A stretch of DNA of 64,000 nt from Alteripontixanthobacter sp. (GTDB lineage Bacteria > Pseudomonadota > Alphaproteobacteria > Sphingomonadales > Sphingomonadaceae): NCBI GenBank assembly GCA_039968605.1, contig JBDVPM010000008.1, positions 2,470,968-2,534,967 on the forward strand, in the 5' to 3' direction. A program made the position numbers and the translations under genes. The first letter of the stretch is position 1. Each line of letters begins with the position of its first letter. Positions 35,033 to 43,917 of the stretch are shown here, in pieces. The notes under the pieces were generated by a model that made no database searches, was not told where the DNA came from, and worked only from the letters and a program-made list of their open reading frames with translations.

Positions 35033-36678
35033 GTGACGATAGGCCGAGCCAAGACGGGGTGAGCGTACCGGTAACTAGTCGGCCGCCCGATGCGCCGCGC
35101 GTTGCCTATCTTCCCCCCGAAGCGATTCCGGCCGCGAATCACCGACCGGACATGGACGGGGCGCAGCGCACCCATCCGCTCAGCTTTGCGGTCGGCACTA
35201 TCAACGGGTTGCGCAATGCCGTGCTGCCGATCGCGGCGGTGCTCTATTCGATGCGCGGGGAAAGCTACGTACTGCCCGCCGCGCTGGGTATCGGGCTGCT
35301 AGTGGTGCTGCTGAATGGCGGGATCAGCTACCTTCAATGGCGCAAGCTGACATACCGTGTGGGTGAGGCGGATATCCGCGTGGAAAGCGGCATCGTGAGC
35401 CGTGCAGCGCGCTCGGTTCCCTATGAACGGATCCAGGATGTCAGCCTCGAACAGGCGTTGATCCCGCGGCTTCTGGGGTTGGTCGAAGTGCGCTTCGAAA
35501 CCGGCGCGGGCGGCGGCGACGAGTTGAAGCTGAGCTATCTGACCGAGGAAGAAGGCGAGCGGCTGCGCGAAACCGTGCGCGACCGCAAGGAGGCGGAGGG
35601 GCCATCATCCGCAGCAGCAGCGAGCGAGCATGGCGAGGCGTCGGCGCAGAGCGAACCGGCGGCGCGGGCGCTGTTCGCGATGAATCCGCGCCGGGTATTC
35701 ACCTTCGGCCTGTTCGAATTTTCGCTGGCCGTGGTGGCGGTGCTGGCGGGCGCGGTGCAGCAATTCGATCTGGTGATCGATTTCGACCTTTGGGAAATGG
35801 ACCGATGGCAGGAATTGCTGGGCGGACCGGGAACCTGGTTGGCTGGGCTCGGCCCGTTTGCGCAGATTGCCAGCTTCCTGGTGGCGCTGGCCACGCTGGC
35901 GCTGGTCGGCGTGGTGACCGGGGTGATCCGCACCGTCCTGCGCGAATGGGGATTTGTGCTGGAGCGGACAGCCAAGGGATTTCGCCGCCGCCGCGGGCTG
36001 CTTACTCGCACCGATGTGGTGATGCCGGTCCACCGGGTACAGGCGTTGGTGATCGGCACGAAAATTATCCGGCGGTTGATGGGCTGGCACAGCCTGAAGT
36101 TCGTCAGCCTCGCACAGGATGCCGGATCGTCGAGCCACGTGGTCGCGCCATTTGCGCAGATGGAAGAAATTCGCCCGATCGTGCGCGAAAGCGGGTTCGG
36201 ATTGCCGGGTGAAGATGTGAGGTGGTTCGCAGCAGACCGCAAATACCGCACCGACCGGGCGGCGATCTGGGCGGCGGTGCTCGGTGCCATGGCGATTGGC
36301 GCGATGTTCACCCCGCAGCCTTTGCTCGCCCTGCTGCCGCTGGCGGCAATCCCGCTGGCCGTGGGGACCGAATGGATGCGCTGGAGAACCACGCGCTTCG
36401 CCGCTGATGCGCGCCAGCTCTACACGCGCGAGTTCTGGCTGGCCCCGCGCCGCAAGATCGCCAGCCGGACGAAACTGCATTCGGCGGAAATCGTGCAAGG
36501 CCCGCTCGCACGGCGGCGCGGCTATGCCACATTGCAGCTGGGACTGGCGGGCGGATCGCTGGACCTGCCGGGCCTACCGCTAGAACGTGCCCACGCATTG
36601 CGGGCGGCCGTGCTGGACAGCATCGCCGCGACCGATTTTTCGCGGATCGATGGCGCTCACAGCCAGAGCCAGCCATAG
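35029..36678 (+). CDS. Bacterial PH-domain membrane protein, three-domain (YdbT-like)
   Basis: A 549-residue membrane protein with hydrophobic helix pairs at about 60-105, 220-300 and 400-440. Each pair is followed by a bPH2 domain: RVESGIVSRAARSVPYERIQDVSLEQALIPRLLGL near 120-155, RRRGLLTRTDVVMPVHRVQALVIG near 322-345, and RKIASRTKLHSAEIVQGPLARRRGYATLQLGLAGG near 475-508. This matches YdbT-type proteins that partner with a YdbS-type small protein. The GTG start overlaps the upstream stop codon (GTGA). A bidirectional terminator follows. Confidence 0.88.
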   Translation: MSDDRPSQDGVSVPVTSRPPDAPRVAYLPPEAIPAANHRPDMDGAQRTHPLSFAVGTINGLRNAVLPIAAVLYSMRGESYVLPAALGIGLLVVLLNGGISYLQWRKLTYRVGEADIRVESGIVSRAARSVPYERIQDVSLEQALIPRLLGLVEVRFETGAGGGDELKLSYLTEEEGERLRETVRDRKEAEGPSSAAAASEHGEASAQSEPAARALFAMNPRRVFTFGLFEFSLAVVAVLAGAVQQFDLVIDFDLWEMDRWQELLGGPGTWLAGLGPFAQIASFLVALATLALVGVVTGVIRTVLREWGFVLERTAKGFRRRRGLLTRTDVVMPVHRVQALVIGTKIIRRLMGWHSLKFVSLAQDAGSSSHVVAPFAQMEEIRPIVRESGFGLPGEDVRWFAADRKYRTDRAAIWAAVLGAMAIGAMFTPQPLLALLPLAAIPLAVGTEWMRWRTTRFAADARQLYTREFWLAPRRKIASRTKLHSAEIVQGPLARRRGYATLQLGLAGGSLDLPGLPLERAHALRAAVLDSIAATDFSRIDGAHSQSQP

Positions 36679-36707
36679 AAAAACCCCGGCGGTGAGGCCG
36701 GGGTCTT
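36679..36707. terminator. Bidirectional terminator between the PH-domain and PRC-barrel genes
   Basis: A 7-bp stem ccccggc/gccgggg with a 6-nt loop begins one base after the PH-domain stop. On the minus strand it is followed by a run of five T, a good terminator for the PRC-barrel gene; on the plus strand it is followed by tctt. Confidence 0.8.
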
Positions 36708-36767
36708 CCATCATTCATCGCTGTGTTCAGCTTGATGGAATGATCATGCGATCCGATTATCGGGCGA

Positions 36768-37187
36768 TCAGTAGGTTACGCCGTAATAGCTGTAGACCTT
36801 CGTGCCGTAATCGCGGTTCCAATCGACATCGCGTTCGTTGGAAAAGCGCGGCGCGTCCTTGAGGCGGTCCTTGTCGATATTGACGACATAGCCATTCCGG
36901 TCGGTGTCGTAATCGAGCACGTCCCATGGCAGGGGATGGTATTCTTCGCCGATGCCGAGGAATCCGCCGAAGCTCATTACCGCATATTCCACGCGGCCAT
37001 TGCGCTTGCCGATCATCACTTGCTTGACGCTGCCGATCTTCTCGCCGTCGGTGGAGTAGACAGCGGTGCCTTCGACCTTGTCGGCGGAGATCAAATTGGT
37101 GGTTTCGTCGCGATCCAGGGGACGGCGATTATCGAAATCGGTCCCGGATTGCTGCGACTGTGTTCTTTCGAGGGTATTGTTTTCCAT
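36768..37187 (-). CDS. PRC-barrel domain protein
   Basis: A 139-residue soluble protein. After a polar N-terminus it has a PRC-barrel at about residues 30-110 (NLISADKVEGTAVYSTDGEKIGSVKQVMIGKRNGRVEYAVMSFGGFLGIGEEYHPLPWDVLDYD), a small beta fold also found in photosynthetic reaction-centre H subunit and RimM. The C-terminal tail is rich in Tyr and Asp. Stand-alone PRC-barrel proteins in alphaproteobacteria are often induced by stress. An EcfG-like promoter lies 127 bp upstream and a strong terminator follows, so it is probably a single-gene stress unit. Confidence 0.9.
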   Translation of the reverse strand: MENNTLERTQSQQSGTDFDNRRPLDRDETTNLISADKVEGTAVYSTDGEKIGSVKQVMIGKRNGRVEYAVMSFGGFLGIGEEYHPLPWDVLDYDTDRNGYVVNIDKDRLKDAPRFSNERDVDWNRDYGTKVYSYYGVTY

Positions 37188-37313
37188 GATAGGAAACTCC
37201 TGCTTGGCCGATGGCGGACGCGGCCCCGAACGGGCGCTTGTTTGAGGCGCAGCGTGTGAGAAAATTTACCGCTCGCCAGCATCGAACAGCGTCATCGGCA
37301 TGTTCAATAGGTC

Positions 37314-37338
37314 AACGGCGCGGACGGAAAGTCGTTCC
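37314..37338 (-). promoter_or_regulatory. EcfG-type promoter upstream of the PRC-barrel gene
   Basis: On the minus strand GGAAC (37338-37334) and CGTT (37317-37314) are spaced by 16 nt, matching the EcfG consensus. Transcription would start near 37306 and give an untranslated leader of about 120 nt for the PRC-barrel gene. Confidence 0.7.
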
Positions 37339-37401
37339 GTTTGAATAGCTTGCATCCGCCGAGCCGTGGCCGAGTCCAGACGAGCTGCGCCAGAGCAATG
37401 A

Positions 37402-37710
37402 TCAGGTGCGCAGATCGCTCCATTCGGGATGCTCATCGAATTTAGCTTCGACATAGGAGCATTGCGGCACGATCTTGAAGCCTTGATCGCGCGCGTCGGA
37501 CACCAGCGCATCGACCAATGCGGCGGCGACACCCTGGCCGCCGATTTCCTTGGGCACGAGCGTGTGATCGGCCACGCGCACTGCATCATCGTCGGTCCCG
37601 CGCTGCTTCCAGGTCAGCCGCCCGACGTGATCGCTCCCCTCGACATGCGCGCGATATTCGCCGCTTTCGCCGGCTGGGTGGCGGGTGATCCGATATTGCT
37701 GCTTGCTCAT
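37402..37710 (-). CDS. Small GNAT-family (YjdJ-type) N-acetyltransferase-like protein
   Basis: A 102-residue single-domain protein of the Gcn5-like YjdJ type. The central LVPKEIGGQGVAAALVDALVSDARDQGFKIVPQCSYV (residues about 55-92) contains the acetyl-CoA pyrophosphate loop GGQGVA and the conserved Cys/Ser-Tyr end (PQCSYV). Substrate unknown. The ATG follows an agaaggag ribosome-binding site by 7 nt. An EcfG-like promoter ends 23 bp before the ATG, so stress control is likely. Confidence 0.88.
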   Translation of the reverse strand: MSKQQYRITRHPAGESGEYRAHVEGSDHVGRLTWKQRGTDDDAVRVADHTLVPKEIGGQGVAAALVDALVSDARDQGFKIVPQCSYVEAKFDEHPEWSDLRT

Positions 37711-37732
37711 AGGAATTCTCCTTCTTGCACCC

Positions 37733-37758
37733 AACGCCGGGCGCTCTATGGCCGTTCC
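37733..37758 (-). promoter_or_regulatory. EcfG-type promoter of the GNAT gene, abutting the ltaE start
   Basis: On the minus strand GGAAC (37758-37754) and CGTT (37736-37733) are spaced by 17 nt, a permitted EcfG spacing. The -35 element lies only two bases from the ATG of the divergent threonine aldolase gene. Confidence 0.75.
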
Positions 37759-37760
37759 GC

Positions 37761-38789
37761 ATGAGCGCCTCCGCCCAATTTCTTTCCGACAATGCCGCCA
37801 GCGTCCATCCCGCCGTGTGGGAGGCTATGCGTAGCGCCGACAGCGTCGATGCGCCCTACGATAACGATGCGCTGTCGCAGCGGCTGGACGAGCGGATGTC
37901 CGCCCTGTTCGGCCGCGAATGCGCGGTATTGTGGGTGGCAACGGGTACGGCGGCCAATTGCCTGGCGCTGGCCGGGATGGTCCAACCGCATGGCGGGGTC
38001 GTCTGCCACCGCGAGGCACATATCGAGATGGACGAGGCGGGGGCGCCGGGGTTCTACCTCCACGGCGCGAAGCTGATGCTGGCGCAGGGTACTTCGGCCA
38101 AATTGACGCCGGACAGTATCGCTGCGGTGGTCGACCCGATCCGCGACGATGTACACCAGGTCCAGCCGCATGCGATTTCCATCACCCAGGCAAGCGAATA
38201 TGGCTGTTGCTACCGCCCGGAAGAACTGGCCGCAATTTCCGTATTGGCGAAGGCGCGCGGGCTGGGCCTGCATATGGACGGCGCGCGCTTTGCCAATGCG
38301 GCCGGGTTCCTCGGCGGCGCCGCGGCAAAGGCGGCGGATGCGGCGCGCATGGCTGCCGGCGATGTCGATGCGCTGAGCTTCGGTTTCGTCAAGAATGGCG
38401 GGCTGGGGGCGGAGGCAATCGTGTTTTTCGATACCGCATTGGTCCAAACGGCGCGCTACCGCAGGAAACGCGCCGGTCATTTGCAAAGCAAGGGCCGCTT
38501 CTTGGCCGCGCAGATCCACGCGATGCTGGATGACGATGTGTGGCTGAACAATGCCCGCGCAGCCAATGCGGCGGCGATGGCGATCGCGGGCGATGCGGGC
38601 GAGCGGTTGCTCCATCCGGTCGAGGCCAACGAGGTGTTCCTGCGCTGCAACGCAGCCGAGCGGGACAGGCTGCGCGAAGCCGGGTTCGGCTTTTACGATT
38701 GGGGGGCCGATGCCGCGCGCTTCGTTACCGCGTGGAACACGGACGCGCAGGCTGCCGCGGCGCTGGGCAAGGCTATCGCCGCGCTGTGA
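37761..38789 (+). CDS. ltaE: Low-specificity L-threonine aldolase-like PLP enzyme
   Basis: A 342-residue PLP-dependent enzyme of the beta-eliminating lyase/threonine aldolase family, which cleaves L-(allo-)threonine to glycine and acetaldehyde. It has the N-terminal SDNAASVHPAVWEAM, VATGTAANCLAL near 61-72, HLDG-like HMDGARFANA near 170-179 (Asp contacts the PLP pyridine), and SFGFVKNGGLGAEA near 205-218 with the Schiff-base Lys. No Shine-Dalgarno sequence precedes the ATG, and the divergent GNAT promoter ends at it. The DMT gene starts in its stop codon. Confidence 0.9.
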   Translation: MSASAQFLSDNAASVHPAVWEAMRSADSVDAPYDNDALSQRLDERMSALFGRECAVLWVATGTAANCLALAGMVQPHGGVVCHREAHIEMDEAGAPGFYLHGAKLMLAQGTSAKLTPDSIAAVVDPIRDDVHQVQPHAISITQASEYGCCYRPEELAAISVLAKARGLGLHMDGARFANAAGFLGGAAAKAADAARMAAGDVDALSFGFVKNGGLGAEAIVFFDTALVQTARYRRKRAGHLQSKGRFLAAQIHAMLDDDVWLNNARAANAAAMAIAGDAGERLLHPVEANEVFLRCNAAERDRLREAGFGFYDWGADAARFVTAWNTDAQAAAALGKAIAAL

Positions 38790-39706
38790 CCGGCCCGGCC
38801 AGCGAAACGCCGCCGCACGCATTGCTGCGGCCCGCCATCGCGATCCCCTTCGTGCTGGTGGCGCTGATCTGGGGTTCGACCTGGTTCGTGATCACCGGTC
38901 AGATTGCTGATGTGGCGCCCAGCTGGTCGGTCGCATGGCGCTTCGCATTGGCCACCCCGGCGATGTTCGCGGTAGCGCTGGCGATGGGCAAATCGCTGAA
39001 GATCGGGCGCGGCGGGCAATGGCTGGCCGTGCTGATCGGGCTGAGCCAGTTCTGCGGCAATTTCAACTTCGTCTACCGCGCTGAATTGCACCTGACATCG
39101 GGGATCGTGGCGGTAATGTTCGGCATGTTGATGGTGCCCAACGCCTTGTTCGGCCAGTGGCTGCTGGGCCAGCGAGTGACCGGGCGTTTCCTAGCAGGCA
39201 GCGCGGTTGCCATCGCGGGAATCGCGCTGCTGCTGGTGCATGAGGCGCGGCTATCCCCGCTGGGCGGCAATGTGATGCTGGGTGCGGCATTGGCGGTCGG
39301 CGGGATTCTCTCTGCTTCCATCGCCAATGTCATCCAGGCGAACGAGACCGGGCGCGCGCTGTCGATGGCGAGCCTGCTGGCATGGTCGATGCTGTATGGC
39401 ACCATATTCGATTTCGCGCTGGCATGGATTACCGTGGGCGCGCCGGTGGTTCCTTCCAGCGCCGTTTTCTGGAGCGGGCTGGCATGGCTGGCGCTGGCGG
39501 GATCGGTTGTGACGTTTCCGCTATATTATACCATCGTGCGCAAGATCGGGCCGGGCCGCGCAGCCTATAATGGCGTGCTGGTGATCGTGGTGGCGATGGT
39601 CATCTCGACGCTGGTCGAAGGATACCAGTGGTCGGCGCTGCCCATTGCCGGGGCGATGTTGGCGCTGACGGGGATGGTGCTGGCGCTGCGCGCGCGGCAG
39701 ACCTAG
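38786..39706 (+). CDS. DMT-superfamily (EamA) transporter
   Basis: A 306-residue protein with about ten membrane helices in two EamA repeats. It begins near IPFVLVALIWGSTWFVITGQ, the usual EamA start, and the second repeat starts around LGAALAVGGILSASIANVIQ. Such transporters often export amino acids or metabolites; the coupling to threonine aldolase might hint at amino-acid export but does not prove it. The GTG start overlaps the ltaE stop (GTGA). It overlaps the end of the convergent epimerase gene by 4 bp. Confidence 0.9.
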   Translation: MTGPASETPPHALLRPAIAIPFVLVALIWGSTWFVITGQIADVAPSWSVAWRFALATPAMFAVALAMGKSLKIGRGGQWLAVLIGLSQFCGNFNFVYRAELHLTSGIVAVMFGMLMVPNALFGQWLLGQRVTGRFLAGSAVAIAGIALLLVHEARLSPLGGNVMLGAALAVGGILSASIANVIQANETGRALSMASLLAWSMLYGTIFDFALAWITVGAPVVPSSAVFWSGLAWLALAGSVVTFPLYYTIVRKIGPGRAAYNGVLVIVVAMVISTLVEGYQWSALPIAGAMLALTGMVLALRARQT

Positions 39707-40485
39707 CGCCGTTCCTCGACTATCGCGCGCAGGCCAGCGCGATAGTCCGGATATTGCGGCCGCCAGCCCAAAACCCGCTTGGCCTTCCCATTCGCCACGC
39801 GGCGGTTCTCCGCATAGAAGCCACGCGCCATCGGCGACAGATCAGCCTGGTCCATCGTGACCAGCGGGGGCGGGGCGCGTCCGAGCAGGCGGCAGGCTTC
39901 CTCGATCACCGCATTCTGGCTGGTCGGCAGATCGTCGGACAGATTGTAAGCTCCGCCCGGCGCGTCCAGCCCGGCGATGACCCCGCTCACGATATCGTCC
40001 ACATGAACCCGGCTGAAGACCTGGCCGGGCATCTCGATCCGGTGCGCCTTGCCGCTTTCCACGCGTTCGAATGCGCTGCGATCAGGCCCGTAAATTCCGG
40101 GCAGGCGAAATACGCGCGCCCCTGCCTCCAGCCAGCGCGCATCGCACCGCGACCTGGCTGTCCTTCGCCCGCCGCCAATGGGCGAGCCTTCATCGACCCA
40201 CGCACCGCCCGCATCGCCGTAAACCCCGGTTGAGGAGAGGTAGCCGAGCCACCGCCCCTCCAGCGCCGCGCCATATTGGTCGAGCACCGGATCGCTGCCA
40301 TCTGCCGGCGGAACCGACGACAGGACATGGCTCGCATCGGCCAAAGCGGCATCCACGGCGCTGCGATCGGCGAAGTCGATATTGCCCGCGCTGCCGGTCG
40401 CATCGACCTGCCAGCCATCGGCGCGCAAAGCTTCGGCAATCCGCTTCCCAGTATAGCCAAGACCGAATATGAACATATGCGTCAT
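39703..40485 (-). CDS. NAD(P)-dependent epimerase/reductase (YeeZ-like SDR)
   Basis: A 260-residue atypical short-chain dehydrogenase. The N-terminal dinucleotide motif is FGLGYTGKRIAEAL, the GxGYTG form of YeeZ/SDR-like proteins. YLSSTGVYGDAGGAWVDE near 100-117 includes the Ser-Thr-Val-Tyr-Gly stretch, but the usual YxxxK is replaced by a variant (RCDARWLEAG). Substrate unknown; some relatives act on nucleoside-diphosphate sugars. It is divergent from pepN, with a 62-bp gap. Confidence 0.82.
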   Translation of the reverse strand: MTHMFIFGLGYTGKRIAEALRADGWQVDATGSAGNIDFADRSAVDAALADASHVLSSVPPADGSDPVLDQYGAALEGRWLGYLSSTGVYGDAGGAWVDEGSPIGGGRRTARSRCDARWLEAGARVFRLPGIYGPDRSAFERVESGKAHRIEMPGQVFSRVHVDDIVSGVIAGLDAPGGAYNLSDDLPTSQNAVIEEACRLLGRAPPPLVTMDQADLSPMARGFYAENRRVANGKAKRVLGWRPQYPDYRAGLRAIVEERR

Positions 40486-40547
40486 TGGCGCGTTGTAGCC
40501 GATAAGCCCCGATCGAACAGACTAACCGAAAGTATTTTCAACGCCTC

Positions 40548-43202
40548 ATGGATATCGCTGCCACACCCTCTACCGCCGATGGTAACCCGCAACTGGCCGA
40601 CGCCGCGCCCGAACCGAAGGATCCGCCGCTGATCCGGCGCGAGGATTACACCCCGTTCGGCTGGCTGGTTCCGACGACGCGGATGGATTTTGCGCTGGGG
40701 CTGGACCGGACCCGGGTGGTCACTCGCATGTCGGTAGAGCGCAACCCTGCTGCCGAGGCGACCCCGGTACTGCATCTGAACGGCGATGGGCTGAAACCGG
40801 CTTTGGTCGAGGTAGACGGCGAAGCGGTGAATTCCTGGACGCTCGAAGAAGGCGATCTGAAAATCACCCTGCCCGGCGACGCGCATGAGGTGGAGATCGT
40901 TACCGAAATCGTTCCATCGGCCAATAGTGCCTTGATGGGCCTGTTCGCGTCCAACGGTATGCTGTGCACCCAATGCGAAGCCGAGGGTTTCCGCCGGATC
41001 GCGTTTTTCCCCGACCGGCCCGATGTGCTGAGCACCTATACCGTGCGCATGAGCGGGGCGAAGGCGCTGTTCCCCGTGCTGCTGGCGAATGGCAACAAGG
41101 TGGATGAGGGCGAGGGCCCGGACGGTACGCACTGGGCGCAGTGGCACGATCCCTGGCCCAAGCCATCCTATCTGTTCGCGCTGGTGGCCGGCGATCTGGT
41201 GGTGAACCGGGACAGCTTCACGACATGCGGCGGGCGCGAGGTCGAATTGGCGATCTTCGTGCGCGACGGCGATCTGGAGCGCACCGGCCATGCAATGGAA
41301 TCGCTCAAAAAATCGATGAAATGGGACGAGGAGACATTCGGGCGCGAATATGATCTCGATGTCTACAACATCGTCGCAGTAAGCGATTTCAACATGGGCG
41401 CGATGGAGAATAAGGGCCTCAACGTCTTCAATACGAAATACGTGCTGGCCGACCCGGAGACCGCCACCGACGGCGATTACGACGCGGTCGAAGGCGTGAT
41501 TGCGCATGAATATTTCCACAATTGGTCGGGCAACCGGGTAACCTGCCGCGACTGGTTCCAGCTGAGCCTCAAGGAAGGCTTCACCGTGCTGCGCGACCAG
41601 CTGTTTTCGCAGGATATGCAGGGCGAGGCAGTCAAGCGGATCGAGGATGTGCGGGTCTTGCGCTCGGTCCAGTTCCCCGAGGATTCCGGCCCGCTGGCGC
41701 ATTCGATCCGCCCCGACAGCTTCCGCGAAATCTCCAATTTCTACACCTCGACCATCTATAACAAGGGTGCAGAGGTGATCCGCATGATGCGCACCATGGC
41801 GGGCGAGGAAGCCTTCAGAAAAGGCTGCGATCTGTATTTCGAGCGGCACGACGGCGAAGCGGCAACCTGCGAGGACTTTATCCGCGCCATAGAGGATGGG
41901 GCCGGTCTGGATCTGACGCGGTTCCGCCGCTGGTACAGCCAGGCTGGCACGCCGAAAATCACTGTGAAGCTGGATCATTCCGGCGACCGCGCGAAATTGA
42001 CGCTGACACAGGAAGTTCCCCCCACGCCGGGCCAGCCGGGCAAGCAGCCCATGCCGATCCCGCTCAAGATCGCCCTGTTCGACCGGGCCAGCGGAACCCA
42101 TGGCGGCGAGCAATTGGTGATGCTGGATGCGCAGGAAAAGACGCTGGAGTTTGCCGGTTTCGCCCAGCCACCGGTGGTGTCGGTAAATCGCGGATTTTCC
42201 GCGCCCATATCGATCGACCGCGCGATCGGCGATGACGATCTCGTCTTCCTGGCGGCGAGGGATGACGATCCCTTCGCCCGTTACGAGGCGATGCAGGATC
42301 TGGTGGTGGGCCATCTGATTGCAGTGGTTTCGGGCGAGCATTCTGCGGCCGTTCGCGATTCCGGCCGGGCTGCGATCGCCGATGCCTTTGCCTCGGTGCT
42401 GAACGATGGCGCGCTCGACGATCAGATGCGCGGCGAATTGCTGATGCTGCCGACTCAGACCTATCTGGCGGAGCGGTTCCTGGTCGCCCATCCGGATGCA
42501 ATCCACCGCGAGCGGGAGGCGCTGAAAGCTTGGTTGGGCGATCGTCTGCGCGGCGATTTCGTCACCTTGCACGACCGTGCCAGCGACGTACCCTATTCGC
42601 TCGATTCGGCAGCCAAGGGCGCGCGCAAGGTCAAGACCGTGGCGCTCACATTCCTTGCTGCAGCAGACCCGGAGGCCGGCTCGCAGCGGGCGGCCGCACA
42701 ATATGATGCGGCCGATAACATGACCGACCGGCAGGGCGCGCTAATGGTGCTGGCCGGGCTGGACACGGCAGCGCGCACGGACCGGCTGATCGATTTCTAT
42801 CGCCGGTTCGAAGGCAACGAGCTGGCCATCGACAAGTGGTTCGCCCTGCAGGCCAGCTCGCTCCATCCGCAGGCAATCGAGCACGTCAAGGCGCTGCGTT
42901 CGCACAAGGATTTCAACATGCGTAATCCCAACCGGGTGCGTTCGCTCTACATGGCCTTTGTGGGCAATCCGCATGCTTTCCATGCGGAAAGCGGCGAGGG
43001 GTACCGGATGATCGGCGATCTGATCCTGGAGCTTGATCCGGTGAACCCGCAAACCGCGGCGCGTTTCGTCCCGTCATTAGGCCGGTGGCGGAGGATCGAA
43101 CCTGGCCGCGCAGCGATGATGCGCGAGCAATTGGAGCGTATCAAGCAAGCCAGCGCGCTCAGCCGCGACACTTACGAACAGGTCACGCGCAGCCTTGGTT
43201 GA
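40548..43202 (+). CDS. pepN: Aminopeptidase N (M1 family)
   Basis: An 884-residue zinc metallopeptidase that removes N-terminal residues from peptides in the cytoplasm. It shows the substrate-recognition GAMENKG near residue 284 and HEYFHNWSGNRVT (HExxH near 319-323 with the third zinc ligand Glu about 19 residues on, within LKEGFTVLRDQLF). The catalytic Tyr region (FYTSTIYNKGAEVIRMM) lies near 396, and a large helical C-terminal domain follows. Length matches E. coli PepN-type enzymes. The N-terminal 30 residues are variable and non-conserved in look. pgeF follows with an 8-bp overlap. Confidence 0.97.
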   Translation: MDIAATPSTADGNPQLADAAPEPKDPPLIRREDYTPFGWLVPTTRMDFALGLDRTRVVTRMSVERNPAAEATPVLHLNGDGLKPALVEVDGEAVNSWTLEEGDLKITLPGDAHEVEIVTEIVPSANSALMGLFASNGMLCTQCEAEGFRRIAFFPDRPDVLSTYTVRMSGAKALFPVLLANGNKVDEGEGPDGTHWAQWHDPWPKPSYLFALVAGDLVVNRDSFTTCGGREVELAIFVRDGDLERTGHAMESLKKSMKWDEETFGREYDLDVYNIVAVSDFNMGAMENKGLNVFNTKYVLADPETATDGDYDAVEGVIAHEYFHNWSGNRVTCRDWFQLSLKEGFTVLRDQLFSQDMQGEAVKRIEDVRVLRSVQFPEDSGPLAHSIRPDSFREISNFYTSTIYNKGAEVIRMMRTMAGEEAFRKGCDLYFERHDGEAATCEDFIRAIEDGAGLDLTRFRRWYSQAGTPKITVKLDHSGDRAKLTLTQEVPPTPGQPGKQPMPIPLKIALFDRASGTHGGEQLVMLDAQEKTLEFAGFAQPPVVSVNRGFSAPISIDRAIGDDDLVFLAARDDDPFARYEAMQDLVVGHLIAVVSGEHSAAVRDSGRAAIADAFASVLNDGALDDQMRGELLMLPTQTYLAERFLVAHPDAIHREREALKAWLGDRLRGDFVTLHDRASDVPYSLDSAAKGARKVKTVALTFLAAADPEAGSQRAAAQYDAADNMTDRQGALMVLAGLDTAARTDRLIDFYRRFEGNELAIDKWFALQASSLHPQAIEHVKALRSHKDFNMRNPNRVRSLYMAFVGNPHAFHAESGEGYRMIGDLILELDPVNPQTAARFVPSLGRWRRIEPGRAAMMREQLERIKQASALSRDTYEQVTRSLG

Positions 43203-43917
43203 GATTGTTCGGGCGAGCATTCTCGGCAGCCTTCCCCACGGTTTCATGCCGCAAAGCCATCGCGGCAATGATGGCAGTTCGCATGAAGACCGCGAGGCCG
43301 ACCGGCTGCTTGCAGCGAGGGCGATACTTCCGGGAGCGCAGCTGATTTCAGCGCGTCAGATCCACTCGGCGCAGGCTGTCATCGCGACCGAGCCGTGGAG
43401 CGCGGCGGACGCTCCGCAAGCCGATGCGGTGGTGACCACTCTGCCCGGCCTGTTGGTGGGCGTGGTGACTGCCGATTGCGCGCCCGTGCTGCTGGCCGAT
43501 GCCAAGGCCGGCGTCGTCGCGGCGGCCCATGCCGGCTGGCGCGGTGCGGCGAGCGGTATCATCGAGGCGTCGGTGGCTGCGATGGAGCAATGCGGCGCCA
43601 ACCCGGCGCGCATCTCCGCCGCGATCGGCCCGGCAATCGCGCAGGACAGCTACGAGGTGGACGAAGAATTCCGCACTTTTTTCAGCGCGGCGGACGAACG
43701 CTATTTCAAACCGGGCAACAAAGGCCACTACCAATTCGACCTGGAAGCCTATGTCGCCGCGAAATTGCGCGAAGCGGGGGTCGGCATGGTCGAACCGCTG
43801 GGGATCGATACCTATACCGCGCCGGATCGCTATCATTCGTTCCGCCGTGCGACGCATCGCGGCACGCAAGCGGCAGGCCGCCAGTTCAGCGCGATTGCCC
43901 TGCCCCGCGTAGATTGA
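43195..43917 (+). CDS. pgeF: Purine nucleoside phosphorylase/laccase-fold protein PgeF (YfiH)
   Basis: A 240-residue protein of the YfiH/PgeF family, described as a peptidoglycan-editing factor and as a purine nucleoside-active enzyme. Zinc-site motifs are present: ARQIHS near 44-49, TADCAPVLLADA near 91-102, and AAHAGWRGAASGII near 108-121. The HGF motif at residues 15-17 requires a start upstream of the first ATG, so a TTG overlapping the pepN end is used. The usual RxGGVS stretch after HGF is missing and replaced by a short polar segment, an unusual N-terminus. Confidence 0.85.
   Translation: MVEIVRASILGSLPHGFMPQSHRGNDGSSHEDREADRLLAARAILPGAQLISARQIHSAQAVIATEPWSAADAPQADAVVTTLPGLLVGVVTADCAPVLLADAKAGVVAAAHAGWRGAASGIIEASVAAMEQCGANPARISAAIGPAIAQDSYEVDEEFRTFFSAADERYFKPGNKGHYQFDLEAYVAAKLREAGVGMVEPLGIDTYTAPDRYHSFRRATHRGTQAAGRQFSAIALPRVD

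Noticed and set aside
40482-42701. 739-codon open frame opposite pepN
   Set aside because: It mirrors pepN codons, has no recognisable domain and overlaps one of the best-supported genes in the window.
43195-43345. Frameshift in the N-terminus of pgeF to explain the missing RxGGVS motif
   Set aside because: Reading the other two frames across this stretch does not restore the motif; divergence is the simpler explanation.
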